Source of the DNA: M3007 sp041392625
GTDB taxonomy: Bacteria; Bacteroidota; Bacteroidia; Chitinophagales; Saprospiraceae
Assembly (NCBI GenBank): GCA_041392625.1
Contig: JAWKLR010000005.1
Location: 1 to 64,000, forward strand
Reading direction: 5' to 3'
Length of the DNA stretch: 64,000 nucleotides
The stretch's first letter is position 1, and each line of letters opens with the position of its first letter. A program made the translations under genes and the position numbers. Shown here in pieces: positions 52,847 through 61,344 of this stretch. The notes beneath the pieces are model-generated. The model worked only from the letters and a program-made list of their open reading frames with translations. It was not told where the DNA came from and did not search any database.

Positions 52847-52975
52847 CTAAAACACCGAACACGCCCGGATAACGGCGCCTCCGAAAGCAAGCCACAAGAG
52901 CCCTTTGATAAGAAAGAAAAGAAACCCGGCAACTCCGATACGTTGCAGCCAGGCCTTCCGGTCGTTTTTTTCCAT
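52847..52975 (-). CDS. 42-residue single-helix membrane protein
   Basis: ATG at 52975 to TAG at 52847 encodes 42 residues: a basic start (MEKNDRKAWLQRIG), then one transmembrane helix (about residues 14-36: VAGFLFFLIKGLLWLAFGGAV) and an Arg/Cys end. WLQRIG-AGFLFFLIKGLLWL is a pattern I recall from small Bacteroidota membrane proteins. It has an AAAGG purine stretch upstream. The overlapping 127-codon frame on the same strand (52785-53168) is less protein-like. No function known. Confidence 0.55.
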   Translation of the reverse strand: MEKNDRKAWLQRIGVAGFLFFLIKGLLWLAFGGAVIRACSVF

Positions 52976-53169
52976 GTTCAGCCTTTATTTTCTCCCGTTC
53001 AGTCAACTTTAGTTTTGATGCAAAAAAGAATAGACGACTTTTGGCGTTAGATAAATTAAAAAACAGATCAAATGGTGTTCCGGGCCGGAAAGAAGGAGAA
53101 CGACCCGTGAAAGTCGGTTGATTTGACAATACCCGAACACGCACTAACACACAAAAATCCCGCAGCAAA

Positions 53170-53907
53170 ATGCAAGATTACGCAAATTGGAGTCTTTCGA
53201 CTTTATTCCTGGCCATTCTTTTTATGGTTTCCTGTAAACACGATCCATTTGGGAATGGTTCAGTGGGCCCCGTAGATACTTCCGGAGGAGGCAACAACAA
53301 TCCACAAACCGGTGTGCCCTGTGATCCGGATTCGATCTATTTTGAAAATCAGATCTTACCGATGTTGGTTTCCAACTGTTCGCAACCCGGTTGCCACAAT
53401 GAGATCGACCACGAAGACGGCGTTGTGCTGACTTCTTTTGACAACCTGAAAAACACCGTTGAGAAATACAACAATACAAACTGGAATGAAAATAAATTGC
53501 TGCGTGTAATTCAGGACAACGATCCCGAAGACCGCATGCCCCCCGCACCGAATACCCCCTTGAGTACGGATCAGATAAACATGCTGAAAGCCTGGATTTC
53601 GCAAGGCGCGCAGAACAATGCCTGCAACGACAATTACAATGGCTGCGACACCCTTTCCGGTACGTATTCTGCATTTATTCAGCCGCTGATGCAGCAAAAA
53701 TGCGTTGGTTGCCACAGTGGAGCAAATCCGCAGGGTAACCTTTCCATTACCAATTACAATGAAACAAAATCAATTGCCCTGGATGGCAGCCTGGTAGCTG
53801 CCCTGACCAGAACCTCGGCCTGGATGCCCCTCGGTGCGTCCAAACTGGACGATTGTACTTTGGCAAAAATCCAACATTGGGTGGATCAGGGTGCGCCGGA
53901 AAACTAA
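53170..53907 (+). CDS. Lipoprotein with two c-type-haem-like motifs
   Basis: A 245-residue protein. The signal ends in FMVSCKHD, a lipobox-like Cys. The mature part has CSQPGCHNE (a C-x4-CH variant) and QKCVGCHSG (standard CxxCH), each with the PMLVSNC or PLMQQKC lead-in typical of planctomycete-type cytochrome c domains. Met/Pro ligand regions DRMPPAP and WMPLG follow, so it probably carries two haems. Next in line is a second small cytochrome-like gene (53956). Likely an outer-membrane electron carrier. Confidence 0.75.
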   Translation: MQDYANWSLSTLFLAILFMVSCKHDPFGNGSVGPVDTSGGGNNNPQTGVPCDPDSIYFENQILPMLVSNCSQPGCHNEIDHEDGVVLTSFDNLKNTVEKYNNTNWNENKLLRVIQDNDPEDRMPPAPNTPLSTDQINMLKAWISQGAQNNACNDNYNGCDTLSGTYSAFIQPLMQQKCVGCHSGANPQGNLSITNYNETKSIALDGSLVAALTRTSAWMPLGASKLDDCTLAKIQHWVDQGAPEN

Positions 53908-53955
53908 TCCTGTGTATATTTGGACCTCACCAAACAAGTATTGATTTATTTGAAT

Positions 53956-54330
53956 ATGAAAAAGCTCGTTTTTGCAGCCGGAACATTTGTATTGCTCCTG
54001 GCTTTACTTGCACCCTCAACCGCTTGTTGGTACGACAACGAGGAGGAACTTTACGGAGGCACCGGAGGATGTGACACAACCAACATTGCATACTCGCTGG
54101 AAGTACAAAATATTTTGACGAACAACTGCTACTCCTGCCACAGCGTATCCAACAATGTTTCGGGTTTCCCTTTTGACTCCTACGCACAGCTGAAAGCATA
54201 CGCAGACAATGGTAAACTTGGAGCATCTATCCGCGATATCTCCAACCCCATGCCACCAACCGGATTGATGTCGGAATGTGATATCAACCGGATCGAAGCC
54301 TGGATCAATGCCGGTGCTCCGGATAATTAA
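53956..54330 (+). CDS. Small cytochrome-c-like lipoprotein
   Basis: A 124-residue protein with signal to the lipobox APSTAC and one haem motif (NNCYSCHSV). Its C-terminal ISNPMPPTG and CDINRIEAWINAGAPDN resemble the ends of the domains in the preceding gene. It looks like a single-domain duplicate. The frame is open to 53920, but MKKLVFAAGTFVL at 53956 is the start with a signal. It is followed after ~70 bp by an OB-fold gene. Confidence 0.78.
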   Translation: MKKLVFAAGTFVLLLALLAPSTACWYDNEEELYGGTGGCDTTNIAYSLEVQNILTNNCYSCHSVSNNVSGFPFDSYAQLKAYADNGKLGASIRDISNPMPPTGLMSECDINRIEAWINAGAPDN

Positions 54331-54401
54331 TCAGTTGATGGCTCTATCCAATTCAAGCCGTGGAACGCAGGCACGGATGAGTCATTAAAAAAACTAAAAC
54401 C

Positions 54402-54815
54402 ATGTTGAAAAAAATCTTGATTGCCGGTCTGGTACTCGCCCTGATTGGGGGTGCCGTGGCTTATTACATGTACAACAAACCCCACCAGGATATGGAACTG
54501 GCAAAGCCGGCCCTGAGCGTGGATGCCGTAAGCTTGTTTAATGATTACGACACCGACGAGGCCGCAGCCAATGAGAAATACCTGGGCAAAATAATTGCCA
54601 TCAGCGGTAAGGTAAAAGAGCGTTCGATGGGCGAAGATGGCAGCACCAAAGTGATCCTCGAAACCGAAGGAATGTTTGGTGTTTCCTGCTCGCTGGATCC
54701 ACTCACCGAACACGAGCGCACCGACTTTTCCGCCGGTGAAACCGTGACCTTCAAAGGCACCTGCGCAGGCTTTAATCTGGATGTGCAGGTTGACCGCTGC
54801 GTTGAGATTAAGTAA
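54402..54815 (+). CDS. Membrane-anchored OB-fold (tRNA_anti-like) protein
   Basis: A 137-residue protein with an N-terminal membrane segment (residues 4-24) and a soluble OB-fold domain of the tRNA_anti-like type (DAVSLFNDYDTDEAAANEKYLGKIIAISGKV; VTFKGTCAGFNLDVQVDRCVEI). The family is known to sit near YceI and cytochrome genes in Bacteroidota. Exact role not established. A possible terminator-like hairpin (TCGGG/CCCGA at ~54819-54834) follows the stop. Confidence 0.75.
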   Translation: MLKKILIAGLVLALIGGAVAYYMYNKPHQDMELAKPALSVDAVSLFNDYDTDEAAANEKYLGKIIAISGKVKERSMGEDGSTKVILETEGMFGVSCSLDPLTEHERTDFSAGETVTFKGTCAGFNLDVQVDRCVEIK

Positions 54816-54978
54816 TCAATCGGGCTTTTTCCCGAATAAGTTTTAACGCTATATCTGTTGGTTTTTCCCAAAAAGGGATTGCATAAAACCGACCCGGAAA
54901 CGCATGCTTGTATATGAAAAAATATGTTTGGTAGCCGGGTCAATTACACCATACACTTCACCACACAATTAAAAAATC

Positions 54979-55527
54979 ATGAAGCAACTACTTTTGTCAT
55001 GTCTTGTATTGCTGCTTAGCCTGCCTGGATTTTCCCAGAAATATTATACCCGGGATGCACAGGTGCAGTTTTTTTCTGCCACACCGGTTGAAAACATTGA
55101 GGCTCTGAATAAAAACGGAACCGCAGTGCTGGATTCCGAAACCGGAAACATGCAGTTAAAGGTCCTCATCAAGAGTTTTATGTTTGAAAAAGCCCTGATG
55201 CAGGAGCACTTCAACGAGAATTACATGGAGAGCAACAAGTTTCCAAGTGCAGTTTTCAAAGGCACCTTGGTGAATTTTGATAAATCCCTGCTGAAAAAGG
55301 AAGGGAAACACCCGGTGACCGCCAAGGGTACACTCGAAATTCATGGTGTTAAAAAACAGGTGAATATCCCCGGCACAATTACGGTTAAAGGCGGCGCCAT
55401 TTCCGTTGCTTCGGAATTTTTGGTTGCCTGTGCAGATTATGATATCAAAATTCCCGCTGTTGTACGCGACAACATCGCCAAGGAAATCAAAGTAAGCCTC
55501 AAGGCCGGGCTGGAAGAGATGAAATAA
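54979..55527 (+). CDS. YceI-family periplasmic protein
   Basis: A 182-residue protein with a signal to PGFSQ and the YceI lipocalin-like fold: QVQFFSATPVENIEALNKNG, MQEHFNENYMESNKFPSAVFKG, VTAKGTLEIHGVKKQV and EFLVACADYDIKIPAVVRDNIAK. YceI proteins bind isoprenoid quinone-like lipids. It lies in the cytochrome locus, so a quinone-binding electron-transfer role is plausible. A MITE-like element begins on its stop codon. Confidence 0.92.
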   Translation: MKQLLLSCLVLLLSLPGFSQKYYTRDAQVQFFSATPVENIEALNKNGTAVLDSETGNMQLKVLIKSFMFEKALMQEHFNENYMESNKFPSAVFKGTLVNFDKSLLKKEGKHPVTAKGTLEIHGVKKQVNIPGTITVKGGAISVASEFLVACADYDIKIPAVVRDNIAKEIKVSLKAGLEEMK

Positions 55528-55687
55528 GAGGATGTCTAAATTTCAATTCTGAGGCGAAGTCGAGCAAATCTTGTTTTTATTGAGGCAAATTTTGCAGTCG
55601 CATACGGGTAATTCGGCGAAAAATTTAACGTAGAGAAAAACCAAATTTGCCGAATGTAGCCCAGAAATTGAATTTTAGACATCCTCT
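55527..55687. mobile_element. MITE-like 161-bp hairpin element
   Basis: Ends 55527-55551 and 55662-55687 are near-perfect inverted repeats (25-26 bp, 2 differences). Inside, a smaller inverted pair (TTCGGCGAA...TTTGCCGAA) extends the hairpin. No gene is inside. The 55688-55829 stretch holds nothing clear beyond A/T-rich sequence. Confidence 0.55.
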
Positions 55688-55829
55688 AAGTTGGACTTTA
55701 GCCATTTGCTTTTGGCCATAGGCTTTCGCTCAGCGTATTAAACCTAACAAGGTCCATATTTTTGAAACTGTTTGAACTAAGCCGGCAAAAATCAATTGCC
55801 ACAATGAGCCAAATCGGGTAAACAGAACC

Positions 55830-55859
55830 TTGGTGTAAAAAGCAGTTTTTCTATCTTTG
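55830..55859 (+). promoter_or_regulatory. Promoter of the DUF5777 gene
   Basis: TTG at 55830-55832, a 19-bp spacer, TATCTTTG at 55852-55859. The leader would be ~130 nt. An inverted relic of the element above (55927-55941) lies in this leader. Confidence 0.6.
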
Positions 55860-55996
55860 AACCTGTTTTTAAAATCCCTTGATTTTGGCCTGTGTTCGGG
55901 ACCGTAGGTTTAGCGAATTTGATCCTAATAAAAACAAGATTCTAAGCCAATATTCCGAACACACGCTTACCCGCATTCGAACAAATAGTTAGTACC

Positions 55997-56926
55997 ATGA
56001 AAGACTTTCAAAAACTGCTTTTATTACTGGTTTTGATGCTGCTGAGCAGCACGCTCACGTTTGCACAGGACGAGGAGGATTTGCTTTCCCTCCTGGGTGA
56101 TGATGAGCCAACCGAAAACCTTGCTACAGCCAGTTTCAAAACCAACCGCATCGTCAATGGGCACTCCATCGAAAATACGGCTAAAGGCGTTTTGGATTTC
56201 AAAATTTCGCACCGCTTCTCCGCACTGCGCGGTGGCCCCTACGATGTGTTCGGTTTGGATGGTGCCACCATTCGACTGGGGCTCGACTACGGGGTCAGCG
56301 ACCGGTTCAACATCGGTATCGGCCGGAGCAGTAAGGAAAAAATTATCGACGGGTACGTTAAATTCAAACTACTCCGTCAGCAAACAGGCAAACGGAACAT
56401 TCCGCTCACGCTGGTTTACCTGAGCGATATGCAGATCAAGACCATCCGCTTTACGCAAACAGACCGGGAAAACTATTTTGCACACCGACTGTACTACACC
56501 CACCAACTGTTGCTGGGTCGTAAATTCAACGAGGCCATCACCCTGCAGTTGATGCCTACCTTGGTGCACCGCAATTTGACCCTGAACCCGTCTGACAAAA
56601 ACGACGTGCTCGCTATGGGCATTGGCGGACGCATCAAACTGTCGAAGCGGGTGGCCCTGAATGCCGAATACTACTACGTACTGCCCGACCAACTGGCACA
56701 GAATTACGCCAACTCGCTTTCCATTGGGTTTGACATCGAAACCGGCGGCCACGTATTCCAGCTGCATTTCACCAATTCCCAGGATATGACCTACAAAGGG
56801 TTCATCACTGAAACGCAGGAGGATTGGTTTTTTGAAGATACCGAAGGCAATCTGATTTCCGGTCTCCGATTCGGATTCAATATTTCCCGCGTATTCACCA
56901 TTGTGAAGCCAAAGGAGTTTTATTAA
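55997..56926 (+). CDS. DUF5777-family beta-barrel-like protein
   Basis: A 309-residue secreted protein with a signal to TFAQ. It has TNRIVNGHSIENTAKGVLDFKISHRFSALRGGPYDVFGLDGATIRLGLDYG, a recognised DUF5777 block, and alternating strands throughout (AMGIGGRIKLSKRVALNAEYYYVLPDQL; GFDIETGGHVFQLHFTNSQ). It is probably an outer-membrane barrel. This gene is regularly found beside YceI and cytochrome-like genes, as here. Function unknown. Confidence 0.9.
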   Translation: MKDFQKLLLLLVLMLLSSTLTFAQDEEDLLSLLGDDEPTENLATASFKTNRIVNGHSIENTAKGVLDFKISHRFSALRGGPYDVFGLDGATIRLGLDYGVSDRFNIGIGRSSKEKIIDGYVKFKLLRQQTGKRNIPLTLVYLSDMQIKTIRFTQTDRENYFAHRLYYTHQLLLGRKFNEAITLQLMPTLVHRNLTLNPSDKNDVLAMGIGGRIKLSKRVALNAEYYYVLPDQLAQNYANSLSIGFDIETGGHVFQLHFTNSQDMTYKGFITETQEDWFFEDTEGNLISGLRFGFNISRVFTIVKPKEFY

Positions 56927-56929
56927 ACT

Positions 56930-57004
56930 TTAGTTGTAAGTGGTAAGTAGTAAGTTGTAAGTTTGTTTTTGACTTACCACTTACTACTTACCACTTACAA
57001 CTAA
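56930..57004. repeat. 75-bp near-perfect hairpin of TAAGT/ACTTA units
   Basis: Left arm 56930-56962 and right arm 56972-57004 (33 bp each, one mismatch) with a 9-nt T-rich loop. The arms are built from TAAGTGGTAAGTAGT-type units. It lies between the DUF5777 stop and the GNAT start. It could act as a terminator in both directions. Confidence 0.75.
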
Positions 57005-57009
57005 TCACC

Positions 57010-57615
57010 ATGTTTCAATTTGATTCAGATCTGATATTGGAAGATGCGCGTGTGCGTCTGGAGCCATTGCAGATCGGGCATTTGGATGCCCTCAGTCCGA
57101 TTGCTGAGGGGTATCCGGATTTGTTGCGGTACTCTCCGTCGCCGTTTGGAAGCAGGGAAAAACTGCTCGATTACTTTGAGGATTCCTGGGCTTCGAGGAA
57201 GTTGCAAACAAGGTATCCTTTTGCTGTTTTTGATAAGGAAAAATCAGCCTATGCGGGGAGCACCTCTTTTGCCAACGTCTCCTTGTATCATCAACGACTG
57301 GATGTGGGCTATACCTGGTATGCACCTCCGTTTCAGCGGTCGGGCCTCAACCGGCATTGCAAGTTTCTCCTGCTTCGCCATGCATTTGAATTTTTGGAAA
57401 TGGAACGGGTTGAATTTAAAATCGATAGTCGAAATCAGGCCTCCCGAACTGCTGTAGAAAAGATCGGTGGGCAACTGGAGGGCACCTTACGCAGCCACAC
57501 GCTAATGGCTGACGGGTATCGGAGAAATACGATGGTTTACAGCATACTCAAATCGGAATGGCCGGATATTCGGGGCCGGGTTTTTGGGGGTATGCTGGAT
57601 TTGGGTTTGGTGTAA
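57010..57615 (+). CDS. GNAT-family N-acetyltransferase (RimJ/RimL-like)
   Basis: A 201-residue protein of the RimJ/RimL GNAT group: VRLEPLQIGHLDALSPIAEG, FAVFDKEKSAYAGSTSF, RLDVGYTWYAPPFQRSGLNRHCKFLLLRHAFE (acetyl-CoA pyrophosphate loop, R-S-G-L-N) and the C-terminal SRTAVEKIGGQLEGTLRSH. The substrate could be a protein N-terminus or a small molecule. It starts 6 bp after the hairpin. Confidence 0.85.
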   Translation: MFQFDSDLILEDARVRLEPLQIGHLDALSPIAEGYPDLLRYSPSPFGSREKLLDYFEDSWASRKLQTRYPFAVFDKEKSAYAGSTSFANVSLYHQRLDVGYTWYAPPFQRSGLNRHCKFLLLRHAFEFLEMERVEFKIDSRNQASRTAVEKIGGQLEGTLRSHTLMADGYRRNTMVYSILKSEWPDIRGRVFGGMLDLGLV

Positions 57616-57718
57616 ATACAAATACGAGTAACCTTTCCTCAGCGTTAATAAACGCTCACCTGCATACTTTCAAACATGCCCTTCCGTTTTTTATTGGTCG
57701 ACTTACAAATACTATACA

Positions 57719-58702
57719 ATGAAAAACGCAACGCTCTTTATCCTGCTCCTCCTAAGCATAAGCCTCTCTGCTCAAAAGCAGATGAGTCTGGAATCCCCTG
57801 AATTTGAAGCCTATTTTTTGGATGGAAAAAACATCCCGAAACTTACCGGGCAAATCGTGAACGTCGACCCGGATACGCTGGCCGGATTGTACCTGGAGTT
57901 TCGTTTTGTTTCCATTCAGTTGGATGAGGAGGTAATACCCACCCGTGTCAAGCCCGATAGCAAGGGCTTTTTTGTCGCTCCGTTGCGGCATGCGTTTCCA
58001 TACTACCGGGTTTGGTATGAATTGAAAAATGAACGCGAAATATGCGCTGGAGGGGTGCTGCTCAACGATTCACTCCACCTGCAGCTGGATTTTGACTCGC
58101 TTACAATCCAGCCCAAACCTACATCCAGGTGGGGCATTACATACTCCGGACCGGATGCACTGCTCAACCAAATGGAAGACGAATATTCCAACACCCTTGG
58201 AAAATCGTTTAATACCAATAAGATGATTTGGTCCATTACCAAGGCTCGCCACTACCAGCGCCAGGAAGCCCTTGTACATTATTTTGAGGAGCGAACACTA
58301 AAGGAAGAGCCGTTTTTACAGAAATACCCAGATCAGTATCGGGCTTTTTTTGAAAGCAGGCGGCAAGCGGATTTTTATGAAGGGTTAAACCATTTGGATG
58401 AACCCAAAGTCTCCGATGAACTTTTTGCAGAATATCTTGCTTACGAACCCCTGGGGATGACCTATGAGTCATTTGTTTATTATTACTACCTGTTTTCGTT
58501 CCTTCAGACGTGCGATAAATACCAACGGGTCGGCCGCAATGAAATCAGCCCTTTGCGACAAGACCTCCGCATGTTTCGGTATATTCACATTTCAGAATCG
58601 GACAGGGCTGCACAATTCCGGAAATGCATTCCGAAAATTCAAACCAAATGGTTGCGGCATTATGCCGAAACTGAATTGGCCTGGCTGGAAAAGCAAAAAT
58701 AA
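57719..58702 (+). CDS. Tandem secreted paralogue A (unknown family)
   Basis: A 327-residue protein with signal peptide (to SAQ at about residue 19). The mature N-terminus MSLESPEFEAYFLDGKNIPK is nearly identical in the three genes. A beta-rich N-terminal ~120 residues precedes a helical C-terminal half with YYYYLFSFLQ and KIQTKWLRHYAETELAWLE. This resembles the N-terminal, non-thioredoxin half of Bacteroidota TlpA-type proteins, but no CxxC thioredoxin domain is present. Function unknown. It is the first of three paralogues in one direction. Confidence 0.65.
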   Translation: MKNATLFILLLLSISLSAQKQMSLESPEFEAYFLDGKNIPKLTGQIVNVDPDTLAGLYLEFRFVSIQLDEEVIPTRVKPDSKGFFVAPLRHAFPYYRVWYELKNEREICAGGVLLNDSLHLQLDFDSLTIQPKPTSRWGITYSGPDALLNQMEDEYSNTLGKSFNTNKMIWSITKARHYQRQEALVHYFEERTLKEEPFLQKYPDQYRAFFESRRQADFYEGLNHLDEPKVSDELFAEYLAYEPLGMTYESFVYYYYLFSFLQTCDKYQRVGRNEISPLRQDLRMFRYIHISESDRAAQFRKCIPKIQTKWLRHYAETELAWLEKQK

Positions 58703-58753
58703 CTAAGAGCCCAAACACGCTCTATGTTTCCGAAATAACCTCAACGCCATATT

Positions 58754-59722
58754 ATGAAAAAAATAAGTACGCTGTTTCTATTGCTCCTGAGTTTATCACT
58801 CTCCGCCCAGGAACCAATGAGCCTGGAATCCCCCGAATTTGAAGCCTATTTTTTGGATGGGAAAAACATCCCGAAACTCAGTGGGCAAATCATAAATGCC
58901 GACCCAGAAACACTAGCCAGATTAAGCCTGGAATTCCATTTTGCTTCTCCAGACTCCCGTGATCCCGGACTTATTTACATACAGCCCAGCGTAATGGGGT
59001 GTTTTAGTGTTCCGGTGCACCATGCATTTCCGTATTATCAGGTACGCTTGCAAATTAAATTATACGATCTAATCATTTATTCTGGCAGTGTGCTTCTCAA
59101 TGATTCTCTAAATCTAATGCTGGACTATAATTTGCTTTCAGCCCGGCTTGGTACGCTTCCCGAGCATGCCATTGTATACTCTGGCTCAGATGCACTACTT
59201 AATAAAATGGATCAGGAACACTTACATACCATTTGGTCAGAATTTTATTTGTCAATGACCTCAGCACAAACAAGTAATTTGCCCCTCGATCAGCGTTTGC
59301 AAGTTCTGAATCAACTGTTTGAAGAGCGGAAGAAAAAGGAAGAGTTGTTTTTAGAAAAATACCAAAACCAACATCGGGCATTTTATGAGAGCAAACGAAA
59401 ATCAGAATTTTACCAGGCTTTGTTTATGTTTAACGACTCAACCATTCCAGCCGATTTTATTTCAGAGTTTCTAAACTACAAACCAATTGGAACAACCCCA
59501 ATGACTTTTGATTACTATTTTTGCCTGCTTTCATATTTACAGTCGGTCGGTCAAGATGAAATCAGCCCGCTGCTGCAAGACCTCCGCTTGTTGCGTTCCC
59601 GCCGGGATTTTGCATGGAGTTTGCCAGAACAATACCAAAAATGCATTCCGAAAATTCAAACCAAATGGTTGCGGCATTATGCCGAAACTGAATTGGCCTG
59701 GCTGGAGTCGTTAAGTAATTGA
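58754..59722 (+). CDS. Tandem secreted paralogue B (unknown family)
   Basis: A 322-residue paralogue of the preceding gene, 51 bp downstream. Signal to SAQ. Its N-terminal region is closest to copy C. Its C-terminal 68 bp (59639-59706) is identical to copy A (58622-58689), suggesting gene conversion or recent recombination. The middle has diverged and lost the poly-Tyr stretch. No known catalytic motif. Confidence 0.65.
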   Translation: MKKISTLFLLLLSLSLSAQEPMSLESPEFEAYFLDGKNIPKLSGQIINADPETLARLSLEFHFASPDSRDPGLIYIQPSVMGCFSVPVHHAFPYYQVRLQIKLYDLIIYSGSVLLNDSLNLMLDYNLLSARLGTLPEHAIVYSGSDALLNKMDQEHLHTIWSEFYLSMTSAQTSNLPLDQRLQVLNQLFEERKKKEELFLEKYQNQHRAFYESKRKSEFYQALFMFNDSTIPADFISEFLNYKPIGTTPMTFDYYFCLLSYLQSVGQDEISPLLQDLRLLRSRRDFAWSLPEQYQKCIPKIQTKWLRHYAETELAWLESLSN

Positions 59723-59750
59723 TGGATTGGCATTTCCGAAACAATACGCC

Positions 59751-60746
59751 ATGAAAAAAATAAGTACGCTTGTCCTGTTTCTGCTGAGCCTGGCGCTTGC
59801 AGCCCAGGAGCCGATGAGCCTGGAATCCTCCGAATTTGAAGCCTATTTTTTGGATGGAAAAAGCATCCCGAAACTCAGTGGACAGCTCATAAATGCCGAC
59901 CCAGAAACACTAGCCGGATTAAGCCTGGAATTCCATTTTGCTTCCCCACATTACGGTGGCTACCGGGGTACTGACGTACAGCCCGATGGCGCTGGCTTTT
60001 TTTCGGTTCCGGTACGCCATGCATTTCCGTTTTATCGGGTTTGGTATGAGGTGAAAATGGAGCGCGGGCGGTTTTTCGGATCCGTGCTGCTCAACGATTC
60101 CCTATTTGTGCGGATCGATTATCAATCCATAAAAAACAAGCCCCCGGTGTTGCCCGAAGGTGCCCTGGTTTTTTCCGGACCAGACAGCCTGCTGAATGCA
60201 ATTGATCAGGAGCATTTCGAGGCCATTGGCAAAGAGTACAGCAACGGATGCAGTGGCTTTTTTCACCGCATGCACCTGCAAAATGAAGTGCCCTCCAATC
60301 AACTCGTTTTGCTCAATGTGTATTTTGAAGAGAGGAAGAAAAAGGAGGATGTGTTTTTTAAAAAATACAACAACCAATTCCGCGCTTTTTATGAAAACAA
60401 CCGGGTTTCAGATTATTACGAAGCCCTGCAATTGCTCCGCCTGACCTACCCCGTGGATTCTCTCCCGATTCAGGTTTCCGAGTATCTTGCGCATGAGCCA
60501 ATTGGCATGACCAAACACGCCGCAAACTACTATTACTACCTGTTTGGTTTTTTGGCAAAAGAAGACAAGTACCAATCGGTTGGCCGCGATGAAATCAGCC
60601 CGACCAAACAAGACTGGCGGTTGCTCAAACAAATCCAGCCCGCCGCTCCGGATAAAGCCGATCAATATCACATCATCCTGCCCAACATACAAACCCGCTG
60701 GGCCAGGCGGTTTATTGAAACCGAGCTGGAAGGCCTTGAGAAGTAG
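59751..60746 (+). CDS. Tandem secreted paralogue C (unknown family)
   Basis: A 331-residue paralogue, 28 bp after copy B. The frame opens at 59727, but MKKISTLVLFLLSLALAAQ at 59751 is the signal-peptide start shared with copy B. The N-terminus shares the MSLESSEFEAYFLDGKSIPK block, and the C-terminal half retains YYYYLFGFLAKEDKYQSVGRDEISP as in copy A. The final residues differ (ARRFIETELEGLE). Expressed probably as one unit with A and B. Confidence 0.65.
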   Translation: MKKISTLVLFLLSLALAAQEPMSLESSEFEAYFLDGKSIPKLSGQLINADPETLAGLSLEFHFASPHYGGYRGTDVQPDGAGFFSVPVRHAFPFYRVWYEVKMERGRFFGSVLLNDSLFVRIDYQSIKNKPPVLPEGALVFSGPDSLLNAIDQEHFEAIGKEYSNGCSGFFHRMHLQNEVPSNQLVLLNVYFEERKKKEDVFFKKYNNQFRAFYENNRVSDYYEALQLLRLTYPVDSLPIQVSEYLAHEPIGMTKHAANYYYYLFGFLAKEDKYQSVGRDEISPTKQDWRLLKQIQPAAPDKADQYHIILPNIQTRWARRFIETELEGLEK

Positions 60747-60766
60747 TACCTATATGCTGAGAAATT

Positions 60767-61294
60767 ATGCATGAAATTAAAACAGACCGCCTCCTGCTGC
60801 GCCCCATCGTGGCCACCGATCTCGATAAGGTATTCGAAGGGCTTTCCCATCCGGACATCATTCGCCATTATGGGGTGAACTACACAAGCCGGGAAGAAAC
60901 CCGCAGGCAAATGGAATGGTTTGCCGGACTTGAGCGCGAAGAAACGGGCCGATGGTGGGCCGTTTGCTCATCAGATAACACGGTTTTTTACGGCGCCGGC
61001 GGACTCAACGGGCTGGACAAAACCCACCAAAAAGCCGAGATCGGGTTTTGGTTGCTGCCCGCATTTTGGGGACAGGGAATTATGCGCGAAGCGATGCCCC
61101 TCATTTGCCAATATGCATTTGAAAAAATGAACATTCACCGGATTGAAGGTTTCGTAGAATCGGAAAATACCAATTGCAAAAATGCCATGTCGAAACTGGA
61201 TTTTCAGCACGAAGGAACTCTGCGGGATTGCGAAATAAAAAACGGTGCGTTTATCAGTCTGGATGTGTACGCCTTGTTGCGCAAAGGTGGTTGA
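60767..61294 (+). CDS. GNAT-family N-acetyltransferase (RimJ/RimL-like)
   Basis: A 175-residue acetyltransferase: IKTDRLLLRPIVATDLDKVFEGLSHPDI, KAEIGFWLLPAFWGQGIMREAM (acetyl-CoA loop Q-G-I), INIHRIEGFVESENTNCKNAMSKLDFQHEGTLRD. This is the standard RimJ/RimL pattern. It starts 20 bp after paralogue C. A second GNAT gene in the same stretch (57010) is related but not very close. The substrate is unknown. Confidence 0.9.
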   Translation: MHEIKTDRLLLRPIVATDLDKVFEGLSHPDIIRHYGVNYTSREETRRQMEWFAGLEREETGRWWAVCSSDNTVFYGAGGLNGLDKTHQKAEIGFWLLPAFWGQGIMREAMPLICQYAFEKMNIHRIEGFVESENTNCKNAMSKLDFQHEGTLRDCEIKNGAFISLDVYALLRKGG

Positions 61295-61344
61295 TTGAGT
61301 ATATTGCAGGATCAACCATTTTTCAACCATTAAACTGCAACCCG

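Noticed and set aside
52785..53168. 127-codon minus-strand frame upstream of uvrA
   Set aside because: Composition is Arg/Phe-rich without a recognisable family, and a 42-residue membrane protein in another frame of the same strand fits better.
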